Source: Thalassobacillus pellis (GTDB lineage: Bacteria; Bacillota; Bacilli; Bacillales; Halobacillaceae). Taken from it: DNA of 64,000 bases. This document shows positions 38,809 to 47,534 of the stretch, piece after piece. The stretch is from assembly GCF_016908295.1 (NCBI RefSeq), contig NZ_JAFBDO010000007.1, forward strand, positions 98,523 to 162,522, in the 5' to 3' direction. The notes beneath the pieces were generated by a model. It had not been told where the DNA came from. It worked only from the letters and a program-made list of their open reading frames with translations, and did not search any database. The stretch's first letter is position 1; each line of letters opens with the position of its first letter. A program made the translations under genes and the position numbers.

Positions 38809-39278
38809 TGTTGCAAATAGATTTTCATGATGAAACCAATTCGGTCGGGGAAGATCAAATCGACCTTATCCAAAGGATTTTAACGTTCGCTGCAGATAAA
38901 GAAGAGTTGACAGCTGAAGCTGAAATTTCCTTGAATTTTGTCAATAACTCAGAGATACAGGAATTAAATAGAAACTACCGCCAGAAGGATACACCTACGG
39001 ACGTCATTTCCTTTGCAATGCAGGAACGAGGAGAAGGAGAAATGGAAATTGTCGGGGAAGAGGTTCCCTTGATTCTCGGAGACATCGTTATTTCTGTTGA
39101 CAAGGCAATAGAGCAGGCGAAGGAATATAATCATTCCCTAGAAAGGGAATTAAGCTTTTTGGCACTCCATGGCTTTCTCCATCTGCTTGGCTATGATCAT
39201 ATTGAAAAGGCGGATGAAAAAAAGATGTTTCACAGACAAGAGGAAATCCTGCATGAATTCGGCCTCAAAAGAAATTAA
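38808..39278 (+). CDS. ybeY: Endoribonuclease YbeY
   Basis: 156 residues. Zinc motif H-x3-H-x5-H is visible in LHGFLHLLGYDH with the conserved R in NRNYRQKDTPTDVISFAM. Takes part in 16S rRNA 3'-end maturation and 70S quality control. ATG overlaps the end of pgpH by one base; its 3' end overlaps dgkA by 26 bases. Confidence 0.95.
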   Translation: MLQIDFHDETNSVGEDQIDLIQRILTFAADKEELTAEAEISLNFVNNSEIQELNRNYRQKDTPTDVISFAMQERGEGEMEIVGEEVPLILGDIVISVDKAIEQAKEYNHSLERELSFLALHGFLHLLGYDHIEKADEKKMFHRQEEILHEFGLKRN

Positions 39279-39633
39279 AAGAAAGCGTTGGATCGGTTTT
39301 CGTTATGCTTGGAACGGGATAAGGGAAGCTACTGTCGAACGTAATATCAAAATCCATCTTTGCGCTGCAGTACTGGTGGTTTTCATGTCTTTTTGGCTGG
39401 GTCTTGCCGCAATAGAGTGGGTATGCATCTTGACGATCATAGCGCTTGTCCTTTCACTTGAAATGATTAATACAAGTCTGGAGAGAGCAATGGATTATCT
39501 GGCACCGGAAGTACATCCACTTGTTGGAATAGTGAAAGATATAGCAGCAGGCGCTGTCCTTGTAGCTGCTTTCTTTTCCCTGATTATCGGGATAATTATT
39601 TTCCTTCCTAAGCTGTTGGAGATTTTTGGATAA
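39253..39633 (+). CDS. dgkA: Undecaprenol/diacylglycerol kinase DgkA
   Basis: 126 residues, small trimeric membrane kinase with three helices. Motifs: FRYAWNGIREATVERNIKIHL and the catalytic EMINTSLERAMDYL. In Gram-positive bacteria it phosphorylates undecaprenol to recycle the lipid carrier. The frame is open farther upstream, but ATG 39253 follows GAGG and gives the family length. In B. subtilis cdd comes next; here era follows directly. Confidence 0.92.
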   Translation: MNSASKEIKRKRWIGFRYAWNGIREATVERNIKIHLCAAVLVVFMSFWLGLAAIEWVCILTIIALVLSLEMINTSLERAMDYLAPEVHPLVGIVKDIAAGAVLVAAFFSLIIGIIIFLPKLLEIFG

Positions 39634-39715
39634 AAAATAATGAAAGCTTTTGTCGACTATGTGAAATCGCTTTAAAAATATAGTAAAATGAGAAATACCA
39701 GATGGAGGAAATATA

Positions 39716-40621
39716 ATGGAACAGACATTCAAATCAGGCTTCATAGCAATTATAGGAAGGCCTAACGTAGGAAAATCAACATTCATGAACCGTGTTATCG
39801 GGCAGAAAATCGCAATCATGAGCGATAAGCCTCAGACAACGAGAAACAAGATTCAGGGAGTTTGGACCACAGATGACGCCCAAATAGTATTCATCGATAC
39901 CCCAGGCATTCATAAACCGAAGCATAAACTTGGGGATTTTATGGTTAAGGTGGCTGAACATTCGTTGAATGAGGTGGATGCAATTATGTTCATGATCAAT
40001 GCCGAAGAAGGTTATGGAAGAGGAGACCAATTTATTCTCGATCGCTTAGAGAATGTAAATAAACCGGTTTTTCTGATCATCAATAAATTGGATCGTGTCC
40101 ATCCCGATGATTTACTGCCTCTGATTGACCAGTATCGTGAGAAATATGACTTCGCAGAAATCATACCAATCTCAGCACTGGAAGGAAATAATGTTTCTCA
40201 TTTGATGGATGTCTTAAAGGCTCAACTGCCGGAAGGTCCACAGTATTATCCGGAAGATCAGGTGACAGACCATCCAGAAAGGTTCATAATCAGCGAAATG
40301 ATCCGTGAAAAAGCCCTCCATCTTACACGAGAAGAAGTCCCGCATTCAATCGCTGTTGTCATTGATGGGATTGAGCATCGTGAGAAAAAGGAAACAGTCT
40401 ATATTCAGGCTACCATTGTCGTTGAACGCTCATCCCAAAAAGGAATTATCATCGGAAAACAAGGAAAAATGCTGAAGGAAATTGGTCAGCGTGCCCGGGA
40501 AGACATTGAGACATTACTTGGGACGAAAGTATTTTTGGATTTATGGGTGAAGGTACAAAAGGACTGGCGGAATAAACAGCTGCAATTAAGTGAATTTGGT
40601 TACCGGGAAGACGAATATTAA
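39716..40621 (+). CDS. era: Ribosome assembly GTPase Era
   Basis: 301 residues. GTPase domain with [12 protein letters not shown] (G1), [10 protein letters not shown] (G3), NKLD (G4) and SALEGNN (G5), followed by a C-terminal KH domain with [21 protein letters not shown]. Binds the 3' end of 16S rRNA, the same region matured by YbeY encoded just upstream. Start ATG 39716 after GGAGG. Confidence 0.97.
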   Translation: MEQTFKSGFIAIIGRPNVGKSTFMNRVIGQKIAIMSDKPQTTRNKIQGVWTTDDAQIVFIDTPGIHKPKHKLGDFMVKVAEHSLNEVDAIMFMINAEEGYGRGDQFILDRLENVNKPVFLIINKLDRVHPDDLLPLIDQYREKYDFAEIIPISALEGNNVSHLMDVLKAQLPEGPQYYPEDQVTDHPERFIISEMIREKALHLTREEVPHSIAVVIDGIEHREKKETVYIQATIVVERSSQKGIIIGKQGKMLKEIGQRAREDIETLLGTKVFLDLWVKVQKDWRNKQLQLSEFGYREDEY

Positions 40622-40713
40622 TACATGGTAATTATTTATATTCATGCTTTCCTTTCTCGAGAACATCCTAAATACTGAAGCGTCATTTAAAAACGTGAAA
40701 GGCGGTGTTTCTT

Positions 40714-40860
40714 ATGATCGACCTGTCTTGGAAAGTGTTCAGCCAAACCGGGAACATAGAGACGTATCTGCTCATTAAAGAGATGGAGAAACAAACGCTG
40801 GTGGAAGAGGAAGAAAGTGAGTCAGAGGAAACAGTTCCCGGCTCAGAATCTAACTTCTAG
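40714..40860 (+). CDS. yqzL: Small protein YqzL
   Basis: A 48-codon gene with AAAGGCGG upstream. The product begins MIDLSWKVFSQTGNIETYLL and has an acidic, low-complexity tail. The first half (W-VFSQTGN--TYLL-KE-E) matches the YqzL family, found between era and recO in Bacillus. Function unknown; probably in one transcript with recO (21-base gap). Confidence 0.88.
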   Translation: MIDLSWKVFSQTGNIETYLLIKEMEKQTLVEEEESESEETVPGSESNF

Positions 40861-40881
40861 ATTATAGAAAAGGTGACGACT

Positions 40882-41634
40882 TTGTTTGAAAAAATCGAAG
40901 GAATAGTCCTGCGCACGAGGGATTACGGAGAGACACATAAAATTATTTCATTGTTCACTCGTGAAAAAGGCAAAATCGGGGTAATTGCCAGAGGGGCTAA
41001 AAAGCCCAAAAGCCGAATGGCTTCTATTACACAACCTTTCATACATGGTCAATTTCTAATTCAGTCAGGCAAAAATCTTGGAACACTTAGTCAAGGTGAA
41101 ATGCTGACCTCGCTGAGGGGCGTCAGGGAAGATATCATCAAGACTGCCTATGCTTCCTATCTGGCAGAATTAACTGATAAACTTCTCGATGAAAAAATCA
41201 CGGATATTTTTCTATACGAGCAGTTCCTTCAATCTTTGAATTTAATCGCAGATGGAGAGGACGCCGAGGTTCTGACAATGATGTATGAATTGAAATTGTA
41301 CAAAAAAGCAGGATATTCCCCGCATTTCAATGGATGTGTGAATTGCGGTACGGGTGAGGGCCCCTTCTCTTTTTCCATTCAAGAAGGGGGTTTTTTGTGT
41401 CCGCGCTGCAAACATCTGGATCCCGAAGCTTACGGGCTGACAGATAATATTGCCAGACTTCTGAAGCTGTTTTTATTTGTTGATGTCTCCCGTCTAGGAA
41501 ACATTTCTGTGAAAGAGGAAAATAAGAAAAAGCTCCGCATGTTGATAGACGCCTATTATGATTATTATGGCGGTGCTTTTATTAAATCAAAAAAGTTTTT
41601 GAAACAACTCGATATGTTCAAAGGTGACGTTTGA
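40882..41634 (+). CDS. recO: DNA repair protein RecO
   Basis: 250 residues. N-terminal OB fold (EGIVLRTRDYGETHKIISLF, KPKSRMASITQPF), helical C-terminal part and a four-cysteine zinc module (CVNCG ... CPRCK). Loads RecA with RecR at single-strand gaps. I take TTG 40882, eight bases after AAAAGG, so the protein begins MFEKIEGIVL as in homologues; GTG 40873 is inside the ribosome site. The stop codon lies in the -35 box of the next promoter. Confidence 0.93.
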   Translation: MFEKIEGIVLRTRDYGETHKIISLFTREKGKIGVIARGAKKPKSRMASITQPFIHGQFLIQSGKNLGTLSQGEMLTSLRGVREDIIKTAYASYLAELTDKLLDEKITDIFLYEQFLQSLNLIADGEDAEVLTMMYELKLYKKAGYSPHFNGCVNCGTGEGPFSFSIQEGGFLCPRCKHLDPEAYGLTDNIARLLKLFLFVDVSRLGNISVKEENKKKLRMLIDAYYDYYGGAFIKSKKFLKQLDMFKGDV

Positions 41635-41659
41635 CAAATCAATTACTATTAAGTATGAT
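41631..41659 (+). promoter_or_regulatory. Sigma-A promoter of glyQS
   Basis: TTGACA at 41631-41636, 17-base spacer, TATGAT at 41654-41659. The TGA inside the -35 box is also the recO stop codon. Confidence 0.85.
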
Positions 41660-41671
41660 GCTATTACCAAT

Positions 41672-41876
41672 AATACATGTGCGAAGAGGGGAAGTAGTAG
41701 CTGCAAAACCAGGCACTAGCGAGTCTGTGACGGTGGAAGACAGACGCTGAGGCTGCAGTGAAGGCGTTCCTGAGCAATTCGATTAAAGAGGCTCTCTTTT
41801 GTGGAGCAAATAGGGTGGAACCGCGGGTATACCCCGTCCCTATGCCAGGAAATGTGGCATAGGGACGGGGTATTTT
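41672..41876 (+). promoter_or_regulatory. T-box riboswitch (glycyl type) with terminator
   Basis: The 14-base T-box sequence AGGGTGGAACCGCG is at 41812-41825, immediately before a strong terminator (CCCCGTCCCTATGCC / GGCATAGGGACGGGG plus T-run, 41832-41875). Upstream lies stem I with the GGAAGTAGTA region and the AGCGAGTCTGT/ACAGACGCT arm. A GGC triplet at 41763-41765 is a candidate glycine specifier. Uncharged tRNA-Gly would stabilise the antiterminator and allow glyQS expression. Confidence 0.93.
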
Positions 41877-41899
41877 CAATTGTCCAGGAAATTATAAAA

Positions 41900-42056
41900 A
41901 TGGATGGTTGTGGAGATTCTTATTGAGGGTTTTCTGCCAGCTGCAGCGCCTGCCCCCTCGAGGTCTTAAGCCGATCCTCTCTGTGACAAAACACGTCACG
42001 GCGAGGCTTGACTTAAGCTGATCGGGGGTAAACCAGGCGCTTCCGCTTTTGTTCTT
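41900..42056 (+). repeat. GC-rich REP-like repeat, copy 1
   Basis: About 155 bases between the T-box terminator and glyQ. The core (AGCGCCTGCCCCCTCGAGG ... GTCGGGGGT... AAGGCGCTTCCGCTTTT in consensus) folds as one long imperfect hairpin with TGTGAC/GTCAC at its tip. It matches 46624-46780 in reverse and 56808-56935 in part. It is distinctly richer in G and C than its surroundings and carries no open frame. Confidence 0.85.
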
Positions 42057-42085
42057 GCACGTAAAACTGAATGGAGGTAGCTAAA

Positions 42086-42976
42086 GTGAATATACAGGAT
42101 ATGATTTTAACCTTACAAAAGCATTGGTCAGAACAAGGGTGCTTACTTATGCAAGCCTATGATGTTGAAAAGGGGGCTGGTACGATGTCTCCTATGACAC
42201 TGCTTAGAAGTCTTGGACCGGAGCCATGGAATGTCGCTTATGTGGAGCCATCCAGACGTCCGGCAGACGGTCGTTATGGAGAAAACCCAAACCGGCTGTA
42301 TCAGCACCATCAGTTTCAGGTTATCATGAAGCCCTCTCCGGATAATATTCAGGAACTATACTTAGATTCATTAAAAGCACTTGGTATCGACCCGTTGAAA
42401 CATGATATCCGTTTCGTTGAAGATAACTGGGAAAATCCTACACTAGGTGCCGCAGGCCTTGGCTGGGAAGTATGGCTTGATGGTATGGAAATAACCCAAT
42501 TCACCTATTTTCAGCAAATAGGTGGACTGGAAGCCAAACCAGTTTCGGCAGAAATAACTTATGGACTGGAACGTCTGGCTTCATACATTCAGGATAAAGA
42601 GAATGTGTTTGAGCTGGAGTGGACAAAAGGGGTGACCGTCGGGGATATTTTTCTACAGCCTGAAGTCGAGCATTCTACCTATACTTTTGAGGAATCTGAT
42701 ACAGATATGCTTTTCAACCTGTTCAGTATTTATGAAAAAGAAGCGGCACGTTCAATGGAAAAAGGACTTGTGTTCCCTGCTTACGATTATGTATTGAAAT
42801 GCTCACACACATTTAACCTATTAGATGCCAAAGGAGTCATTTCCGTCACAGAACGGACTGGATACATTGGCCGCGTACGTACACTTGCAAGGAAGATTGC
42901 TAAAACCTATGTAGAAGAAAGAGATCGACTCGGTTTTCCGATGTTGAAGAACAAGGAGGTCCCTGCAAATGAGTAA
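42086..42976 (+). CDS. glyQ: Glycine-tRNA ligase alpha subunit
   Basis: 296 residues, catalytic subunit of the heterotetrameric bacterial enzyme. Begins [19 protein letters not shown], with motifs [38 protein letters not shown] and [10 protein letters not shown]. Start GTG 42086, seven bases after GGAGGT; the in-frame ATG at 42071 is part of the ribosome site. Controlled by the T-box upstream. Overlaps glyS by 8 bases. Confidence 0.97.
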   Translation: MNIQDMILTLQKHWSEQGCLLMQAYDVEKGAGTMSPMTLLRSLGPEPWNVAYVEPSRRPADGRYGENPNRLYQHHQFQVIMKPSPDNIQELYLDSLKALGIDPLKHDIRFVEDNWENPTLGAAGLGWEVWLDGMEITQFTYFQQIGGLEAKPVSAEITYGLERLASYIQDKENVFELEWTKGVTVGDIFLQPEVEHSTYTFEESDTDMLFNLFSIYEKEAARSMEKGLVFPAYDYVLKCSHTFNLLDAKGVISVTERTGYIGRVRTLARKIAKTYVEERDRLGFPMLKNKEVPANE

Positions 42977-45056
42977 GACAGCTTTATTTGAAATCGGTCT
43001 TGAGGAGCTGCCGGCAAGGTTCATTGACGATGCACTAGTACAATTAAAAGAAAAAACGAGCGCATGGCTGGATGAACTCCGGATCCCTTATGATTCTATT
43101 TACGCGACTGCCACTCCTCGCCGCTTGACCGTCAAAATAAATGGACTGGCCGAAAAACAGCCAGATCAAGAAGAGGAAGCAAAAGGTCCTGCTAAAAAGA
43201 TAGCACTGGATAGTGACGGAAAGTGGACAAAGGCAGCTATAGGTTTTACAAAAGGGCAAGGAAAAATACCTGAGGATATTTATTTTAAAGAAATTAATGG
43301 AACAGAATATGTGCATGTGAACAAATTCATTGAAGGGCTCGCTACGATAGAACTGTTAAGTGAGTTCAAAGAAATTATACTTTCTCTAAACTTTCCGAAA
43401 AATATGCGGTGGGGTAACAGTAAGCTTAGGTATATTCGCCCGATTCGTTGGCTGGTAGCCTTATACGGTAAAGAAGTAGTCCCATTCACGATTGAAGGGG
43501 TGGAAACGGATCGGAAGACATCTGGGCACCGGTTTCTCGGAAAGGAAACAGAAATTGCCGATGCGGAGAATTATGAAGCTGCCCTGACTGAACAATACGT
43601 TGTTGCGGACTTAGAAATGCGTAAGAACATGATCAGCACACAGATAAAACAAATGGAAGATAAACAAGGGTGGAAGATTCCTGTCGATGAAGATTTACTG
43701 AATGAAGTCGTCAACCTGGTAGAATATCCTACAGTCTTTCACGGAAGTTTCGATGGTGACTTTTTAGAAGTTCCTGAAGAAGCATTGATTACCTCCATGA
43801 AAGAGCATCAACGTTACTTTCCTGTCCGTTCCTCATCAGACGAGTTACTCCCTCATTTCGTTGCAGTGAGGAATGGGAATGAAGAATATATCGCTAATGT
43901 CGCTAAAGGTAATGAAAAAGTGCTTCGTGCCCGGCTTGCTGATGCGCAGTTTTTCTATCAGGAAGACCAGAAATTATCCATAGAAAAATGTTTGGAGAAA
44001 CTTGATCGAATGGTGTTTCAGGAAGATCTCGGAACGCTTGCAGATAAAGTAAAACGAACGAAAGAAATAGCTGCAGGTATATGCAATCATCTGCGTGTGG
44101 ATAAAGGTACAAAACAGCAAACAGAACGTACTGCAGAACTTTGCAAGTTTGACCTCGTTACCAACATGGTAGGAGAGTTTCCGGAATTACAAGGGATCAT
44201 GGGTGAGAAATATGCCAGGATTTTTGGTGAAGATGAAACAGTTGCCAAAGGGATAAATGAGCATTATATGCCTCGTCAGGCAGGTGGTGAGCTCCCGGTA
44301 ACAACACCGGGAAACATCGTCAGCATAGCAGATAAACTTGATACGATTGTTGGGTGCTTCACTATCGGCATTATTCCATCAGGCTCCCAGGATCCTTATG
44401 GATTGAGACGCCAGGCCATCGGTATATTGCAAATGCTGGAACAGCAAGATTGGGATGTTAAACTAGAAAAAATCCTGACCATTGCTACAGATGTTTATGC
44501 AAAGGTTAAACTTCCTAATAAGAGGGAAGAGAAAGATATTACGGAGGATCTGAACGAATTTTTCCGTTTACGTGCAAGTTATTTGCTGCGCGGGGAAGGA
44601 ATTGAAGCCGATGTTGTGGAGGCAGTGCTTTCTAATGGTATTCAAAATGTACCAATGAAGAAAGCCACAGCCCGGTTACTGGCTGACAAACGGAATGAGG
44701 TTGCCTTCAAGAATACACAGGAAGCATTAGGAAGGGTACTGAATATCGCCAGGAAGAGTGAAGGCGGTGCAATAGAACCTTCTCTGTTCGAAAATGATAC
44801 AGAGCAAAAACTGTTTGATAAGTATAATAAAATCAGAGAGGTATACGTGGATTCACTTAAAAAATGTAATCCAGACGCTGCTTTGGCTCATTTGACTGAA
44901 TTGACTGAACCGATCCATGCCTTTTTCGACCACACCATGGTGATGGCAGAGAATGAGAAATTGAAAAAGAACAGACTGGCGTTGATGAAGCATATTGCTG
45001 ATGACATCCACCTTTTAGCTGATTTAAATGCTATTCAATGGAAACAGCAGTATTAA
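42969..45056 (+). CDS. glyS: Glycine-tRNA ligase beta subunit
   Basis: 695 residues; recognises tRNA-Gly through its C-terminal anticodon-binding domain. N-terminal signature [18 protein letters not shown], then EHQRYFPV and the HD-like central region. Length equals the family (about 680-700). Overlaps glyQ, so the two subunits are translated in a coupled manner. Confidence 0.97.
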   Translation: MSKTALFEIGLEELPARFIDDALVQLKEKTSAWLDELRIPYDSIYATATPRRLTVKINGLAEKQPDQEEEAKGPAKKIALDSDGKWTKAAIGFTKGQGKIPEDIYFKEINGTEYVHVNKFIEGLATIELLSEFKEIILSLNFPKNMRWGNSKLRYIRPIRWLVALYGKEVVPFTIEGVETDRKTSGHRFLGKETEIADAENYEAALTEQYVVADLEMRKNMISTQIKQMEDKQGWKIPVDEDLLNEVVNLVEYPTVFHGSFDGDFLEVPEEALITSMKEHQRYFPVRSSSDELLPHFVAVRNGNEEYIANVAKGNEKVLRARLADAQFFYQEDQKLSIEKCLEKLDRMVFQEDLGTLADKVKRTKEIAAGICNHLRVDKGTKQQTERTAELCKFDLVTNMVGEFPELQGIMGEKYARIFGEDETVAKGINEHYMPRQAGGELPVTTPGNIVSIADKLDTIVGCFTIGIIPSGSQDPYGLRRQAIGILQMLEQQDWDVKLEKILTIATDVYAKVKLPNKREEKDITEDLNEFFRLRASYLLRGEGIEADVVEAVLSNGIQNVPMKKATARLLADKRNEVAFKNTQEALGRVLNIARKSEGGAIEPSLFENDTEQKLFDKYNKIREVYVDSLKKCNPDAALAHLTELTEPIHAFFDHTMVMAENEKLKKNRLALMKHIADDIHLLADLNAIQWKQQY

Positions 45057-45138
45057 ACTCTTCTTCTTTTCCCCTGCACTAAAATGAGCTATAATGATGT
45101 AATAGTATGTCACAGTCAGCGATCAGGGTGGTGAAAGG

Positions 45139-45768
45139 GTGGAACTTTCAAACAGGCAAGAACAGATAATTGAAATAGTCAAACAGAATGGGCCGATTAC
45201 AGGGGAAAACATTGCTGATAAATTAGATTTAACCAGAGCGACGCTTCGACCGGACCTGGCAATATTGACTATGGCAGGTTTCCTTGATGCACGGCCACGG
45301 GTCGGATATTTCTTTACAGGAAAAACCGGATCGGAATTATTAACTGAAAAGCTGAAGAAATTTAAAGTCCAAGAATACCAATCCATACCCATTGTTGTAG
45401 AAGAAGATGTTTCTGTATATGATGCTATTTGTACAATGTTTTTAGAGGATGTAGGAACATTGTTCGTTGTTGATAACAAGTCTCTTTTACTCGGTGTATT
45501 GTCCAGAAAGGATTTATTACGTGCCAGTATCGGCAACCAGGATTTATCATCCATCCCGGTACACATCATCATGACGCGAATGCCTAACATTACGGTATGC
45601 AGAAAAGATGACCTCTTACTGGATGCTGCCCAGAAATTGATTGATAAACAGATAGATGGTCTTCCTGTAGTCAAAGATGTTGAAGCAGGCATGGAAGTAA
45701 TAGGAAGAATTACAAAAACCAATATGACCAAAGCATTAGTGGAACTTGCACGTGATGAGCATCTTTAA
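45139..45768 (+). CDS. ccpN: Transcriptional repressor CcpN
   Basis: 209 residues. N-terminal winged helix ([40 protein letters not shown]) and two CBS domains (about 80-205). CcpN represses gluconeogenic genes gapB and pckA on glucose. Start GTG 45139 with AGGGTGG eight bases upstream. A TATAAT at 45090-45095 is a likely -10. Followed by its usual partner yqfL, 31 bases later. Confidence 0.93.
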   Translation: MELSNRQEQIIEIVKQNGPITGENIADKLDLTRATLRPDLAILTMAGFLDARPRVGYFFTGKTGSELLTEKLKKFKVQEYQSIPIVVEEDVSVYDAICTMFLEDVGTLFVVDNKSLLLGVLSRKDLLRASIGNQDLSSIPVHIIMTRMPNITVCRKDDLLLDAAQKLIDKQIDGLPVVKDVEAGMEVIGRITKTNMTKALVELARDEHL

Positions 45769-45799
45769 TTGGTATGGCAGAGAAGGAGGGGGAATCGGA

Positions 45800-46618
45800 A
45801 TGGAGAAGCCTATGATTTTCGTCATCTCCGATTCAGTAGGAGAAACAGCAGAACTTGTTGTAAAAGCTGCACTGAGTCAATTTGACGATGGTCCATATGA
45901 GCTGCAGAGAATACCTTATGTAGAAGATAAGGAAACTCTGGAAGAAGCAGTGCAACAGGCTAAAGAAAAAAATGCATTAATCGGTTTTACTTTAGTTATA
46001 CCCGAGCTTCGGGAGCACCTTTTGGAACAAGCCGATAAGAATGGACTGGAATGCATTGATATCATGGGTCCGATGATGGATGGCATGCATCGTTTTTTTC
46101 AAACAGAACCGCGGCTGGAACCAGGCTTGGTCCACAAACTGGATGAAGACTATTTCAAGCGAGTGGAAGCGATTGAATTTGCTGTCCGTTATGACGACGG
46201 AAGGGATCCCAGAGGGATATCAAGAGCAGACATTGTTCTTATAGGTGTATCCAGAACTTCTAAGACACCTTTATCTCAATACTTGGCGCATAAACGGTTG
46301 AAAGTAGCAAATGTTCCAATTGTCCCGGAAGTTGAACCGCCGGAAGAATTGTTCCGTGTCGATCCAAAAAAATGTATAGGCCTTAAGATCAGTCCAGAAA
46401 AGCTAAATGATATCCGGAGAGAGCGGCTTAAGGCATTAGGTCTAGGCGATCAGGCAAGCTACGCAAATTTGGAGAGGATCAAACAGGAGCTGGAACACTT
46501 CAATAATATAGTTGAGAAAATAGGTTGTGATGTAATTGATGTTTCTCATAAAGCTGTCGAAGAAACAGCAAATGTGATCATCAACAAATTGAGAAATGGA
46601 TTCGGAACTTCCAATTGA
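45800..46618 (+). CDS. yqfL: Pyruvate, phosphate dikinase regulatory protein (YqfL)
   Basis: 272 residues, bifunctional ADP-dependent kinase/Pi-dependent pyrophosphorylase family (PSRP/DUF299). [21 protein letters not shown] at the start and the P-loop-like [16 protein letters not shown]. In B. subtilis it modulates CcpN activity rather than a dikinase; adjacency to ccpN supports that role here. Start ATG 45800 after AAGGAGGGGG; the frame is open upstream but overlaps ccpN. Confidence 0.92.
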   Translation: MEKPMIFVISDSVGETAELVVKAALSQFDDGPYELQRIPYVEDKETLEEAVQQAKEKNALIGFTLVIPELREHLLEQADKNGLECIDIMGPMMDGMHRFFQTEPRLEPGLVHKLDEDYFKRVEAIEFAVRYDDGRDPRGISRADIVLIGVSRTSKTPLSQYLAHKRLKVANVPIVPEVEPPEELFRVDPKKCIGLKISPEKLNDIRRERLKALGLGDQASYANLERIKQELEHFNNIVEKIGCDVIDVSHKAVEETANVIINKLRNGFGTSN

Positions 46619-46623
46619 AATAA

Positions 46624-46780
46624 TTGAACAAAAGCGGAAGCGCCTTGCCCACCCCCGACCAGCTTAAGCCAAGCCTCGCGGTGACGATTTTTGTCACAGA
46701 GAGGATCGGCAAAAGACCTCGAGGGGGTAGGCGCTGGAGCTGGATGGGAAACCCGAAAAGGGTTGTTCACCTCCATCCAC
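46624..46780 (-). repeat. GC-rich REP-like repeat, copy 2 (reverse orientation)
   Basis: Begins 5 bases after the yqfL stop. Reverse complement aligns with copy 1 over the whole core and about 50 further bases with an ACCC/GGGT hairpin. yqfL has no other close terminator, so this hairpin may also end its transcript. Confidence 0.85.
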
Positions 46781-46810
46781 TTATGTATTCCTAAATAAAA
46801 ACAAGAAAAT

Positions 46811-46844
46811 AAAATCGCGCCAGCAGTCTTTGCGGGGCGATTTT
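46811..46844 (+). terminator. Terminator downstream of repeat copy 2
   Basis: AAAATCGC / GCGATTTT stem with a loop of about 17 bases. Probably ends ccpN-yqfL transcription. Confidence 0.65.
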
Positions 46845-46888
46845 CCTTTGGAAATATGCCAAAAAAGCAAAAAAATACAAAAAAAGTA

Positions 46889-46918
46889 GTGACAAATGCT
46901 TGTCAGATGTATTATAAT
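46889..46918 (+). promoter_or_regulatory. Putative promoter of yqxD-dnaG-sigA
   Basis: GTGACA at 46889-46894, 18-base spacer, TATAAT at 46913-46918. The macromolecular-synthesis operon follows. No other gene is seen in 46845-47028. Confidence 0.6.
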
Positions 46919-47028
46919 GTTTTTTTGTGTAAAAATGTAAGATAAATGAATAGAGAAACACCATGAAACTATTCTGAATAATAAAACATTAACGAAATAG
47001 GAGGATTCTGCTTAAGCTTGTAGAAATT

Positions 47029-47499
47029 ATGATAATGCTCGAATATAGAGTGAATATTTTTGTAGATGCAGATAGTTGTCCTGTGAAAGAGGAAATTGAC
47101 CGAGTTTGCTCATCTCATTGCATTACTCCTATCTATGTGGCGACTATTAATCACTATAGTCCGGTACAATCTCAAGAAAACTGGAAAATAATCGATGATG
47201 ATGACCAGGCTGTCGACCTTTATATTTTGAACAGAGTCAAAAAAGGTGACCTGGTTATCACACAGGATTTAGCCTTCGCTGTCCTGTTAACTGCACGTGG
47301 AGTTTATGCCATGACACCGCGAGGTAAACTTATTAGTGAGGATGATGCTGATGAAATTTTACTGCGGAGGCATCTGCGTCAGAAGAATCAGAGAAGCGGG
47401 AAGAGGATTAAAGGGCCGTCACCGTTTCATGAGCAAGATCGGTTGAAATTCCAGGTGAGGCTGGATGAATTTTTGTCGAAGGATGAAGGTATTTACTAG
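47029..47499 (+). CDS. yqxD: UPF0178/DUF188 protein YqxD
   Basis: 156 residues, PIN-like DUF188 family: NIFVDADSCPVKEEI near the start, DLYILNRVKKGDLVITQDLAFA and ARGVYAMTPRGKLIS. Acidic residues of a nuclease-like fold are present, but activity is not established. The start is uncertain: the strong AGGAGG at 46999-47004 is 24 bases from ATG 47029, and homologues begin nearer residue 8 (GTG 47050). Upstream of dnaG as in B. subtilis. Confidence 0.85.
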   Translation: MIMLEYRVNIFVDADSCPVKEEIDRVCSSHCITPIYVATINHYSPVQSQENWKIIDDDDQAVDLYILNRVKKGDLVITQDLAFAVLLTARGVYAMTPRGKLISEDDADEILLRRHLRQKNQRSGKRIKGPSPFHEQDRLKFQVRLDEFLSKDEGIY

Positions 47500-47534
47500 A
47501 GTTTCTAGAATAACTTTTAAATATGGTGATTAAA

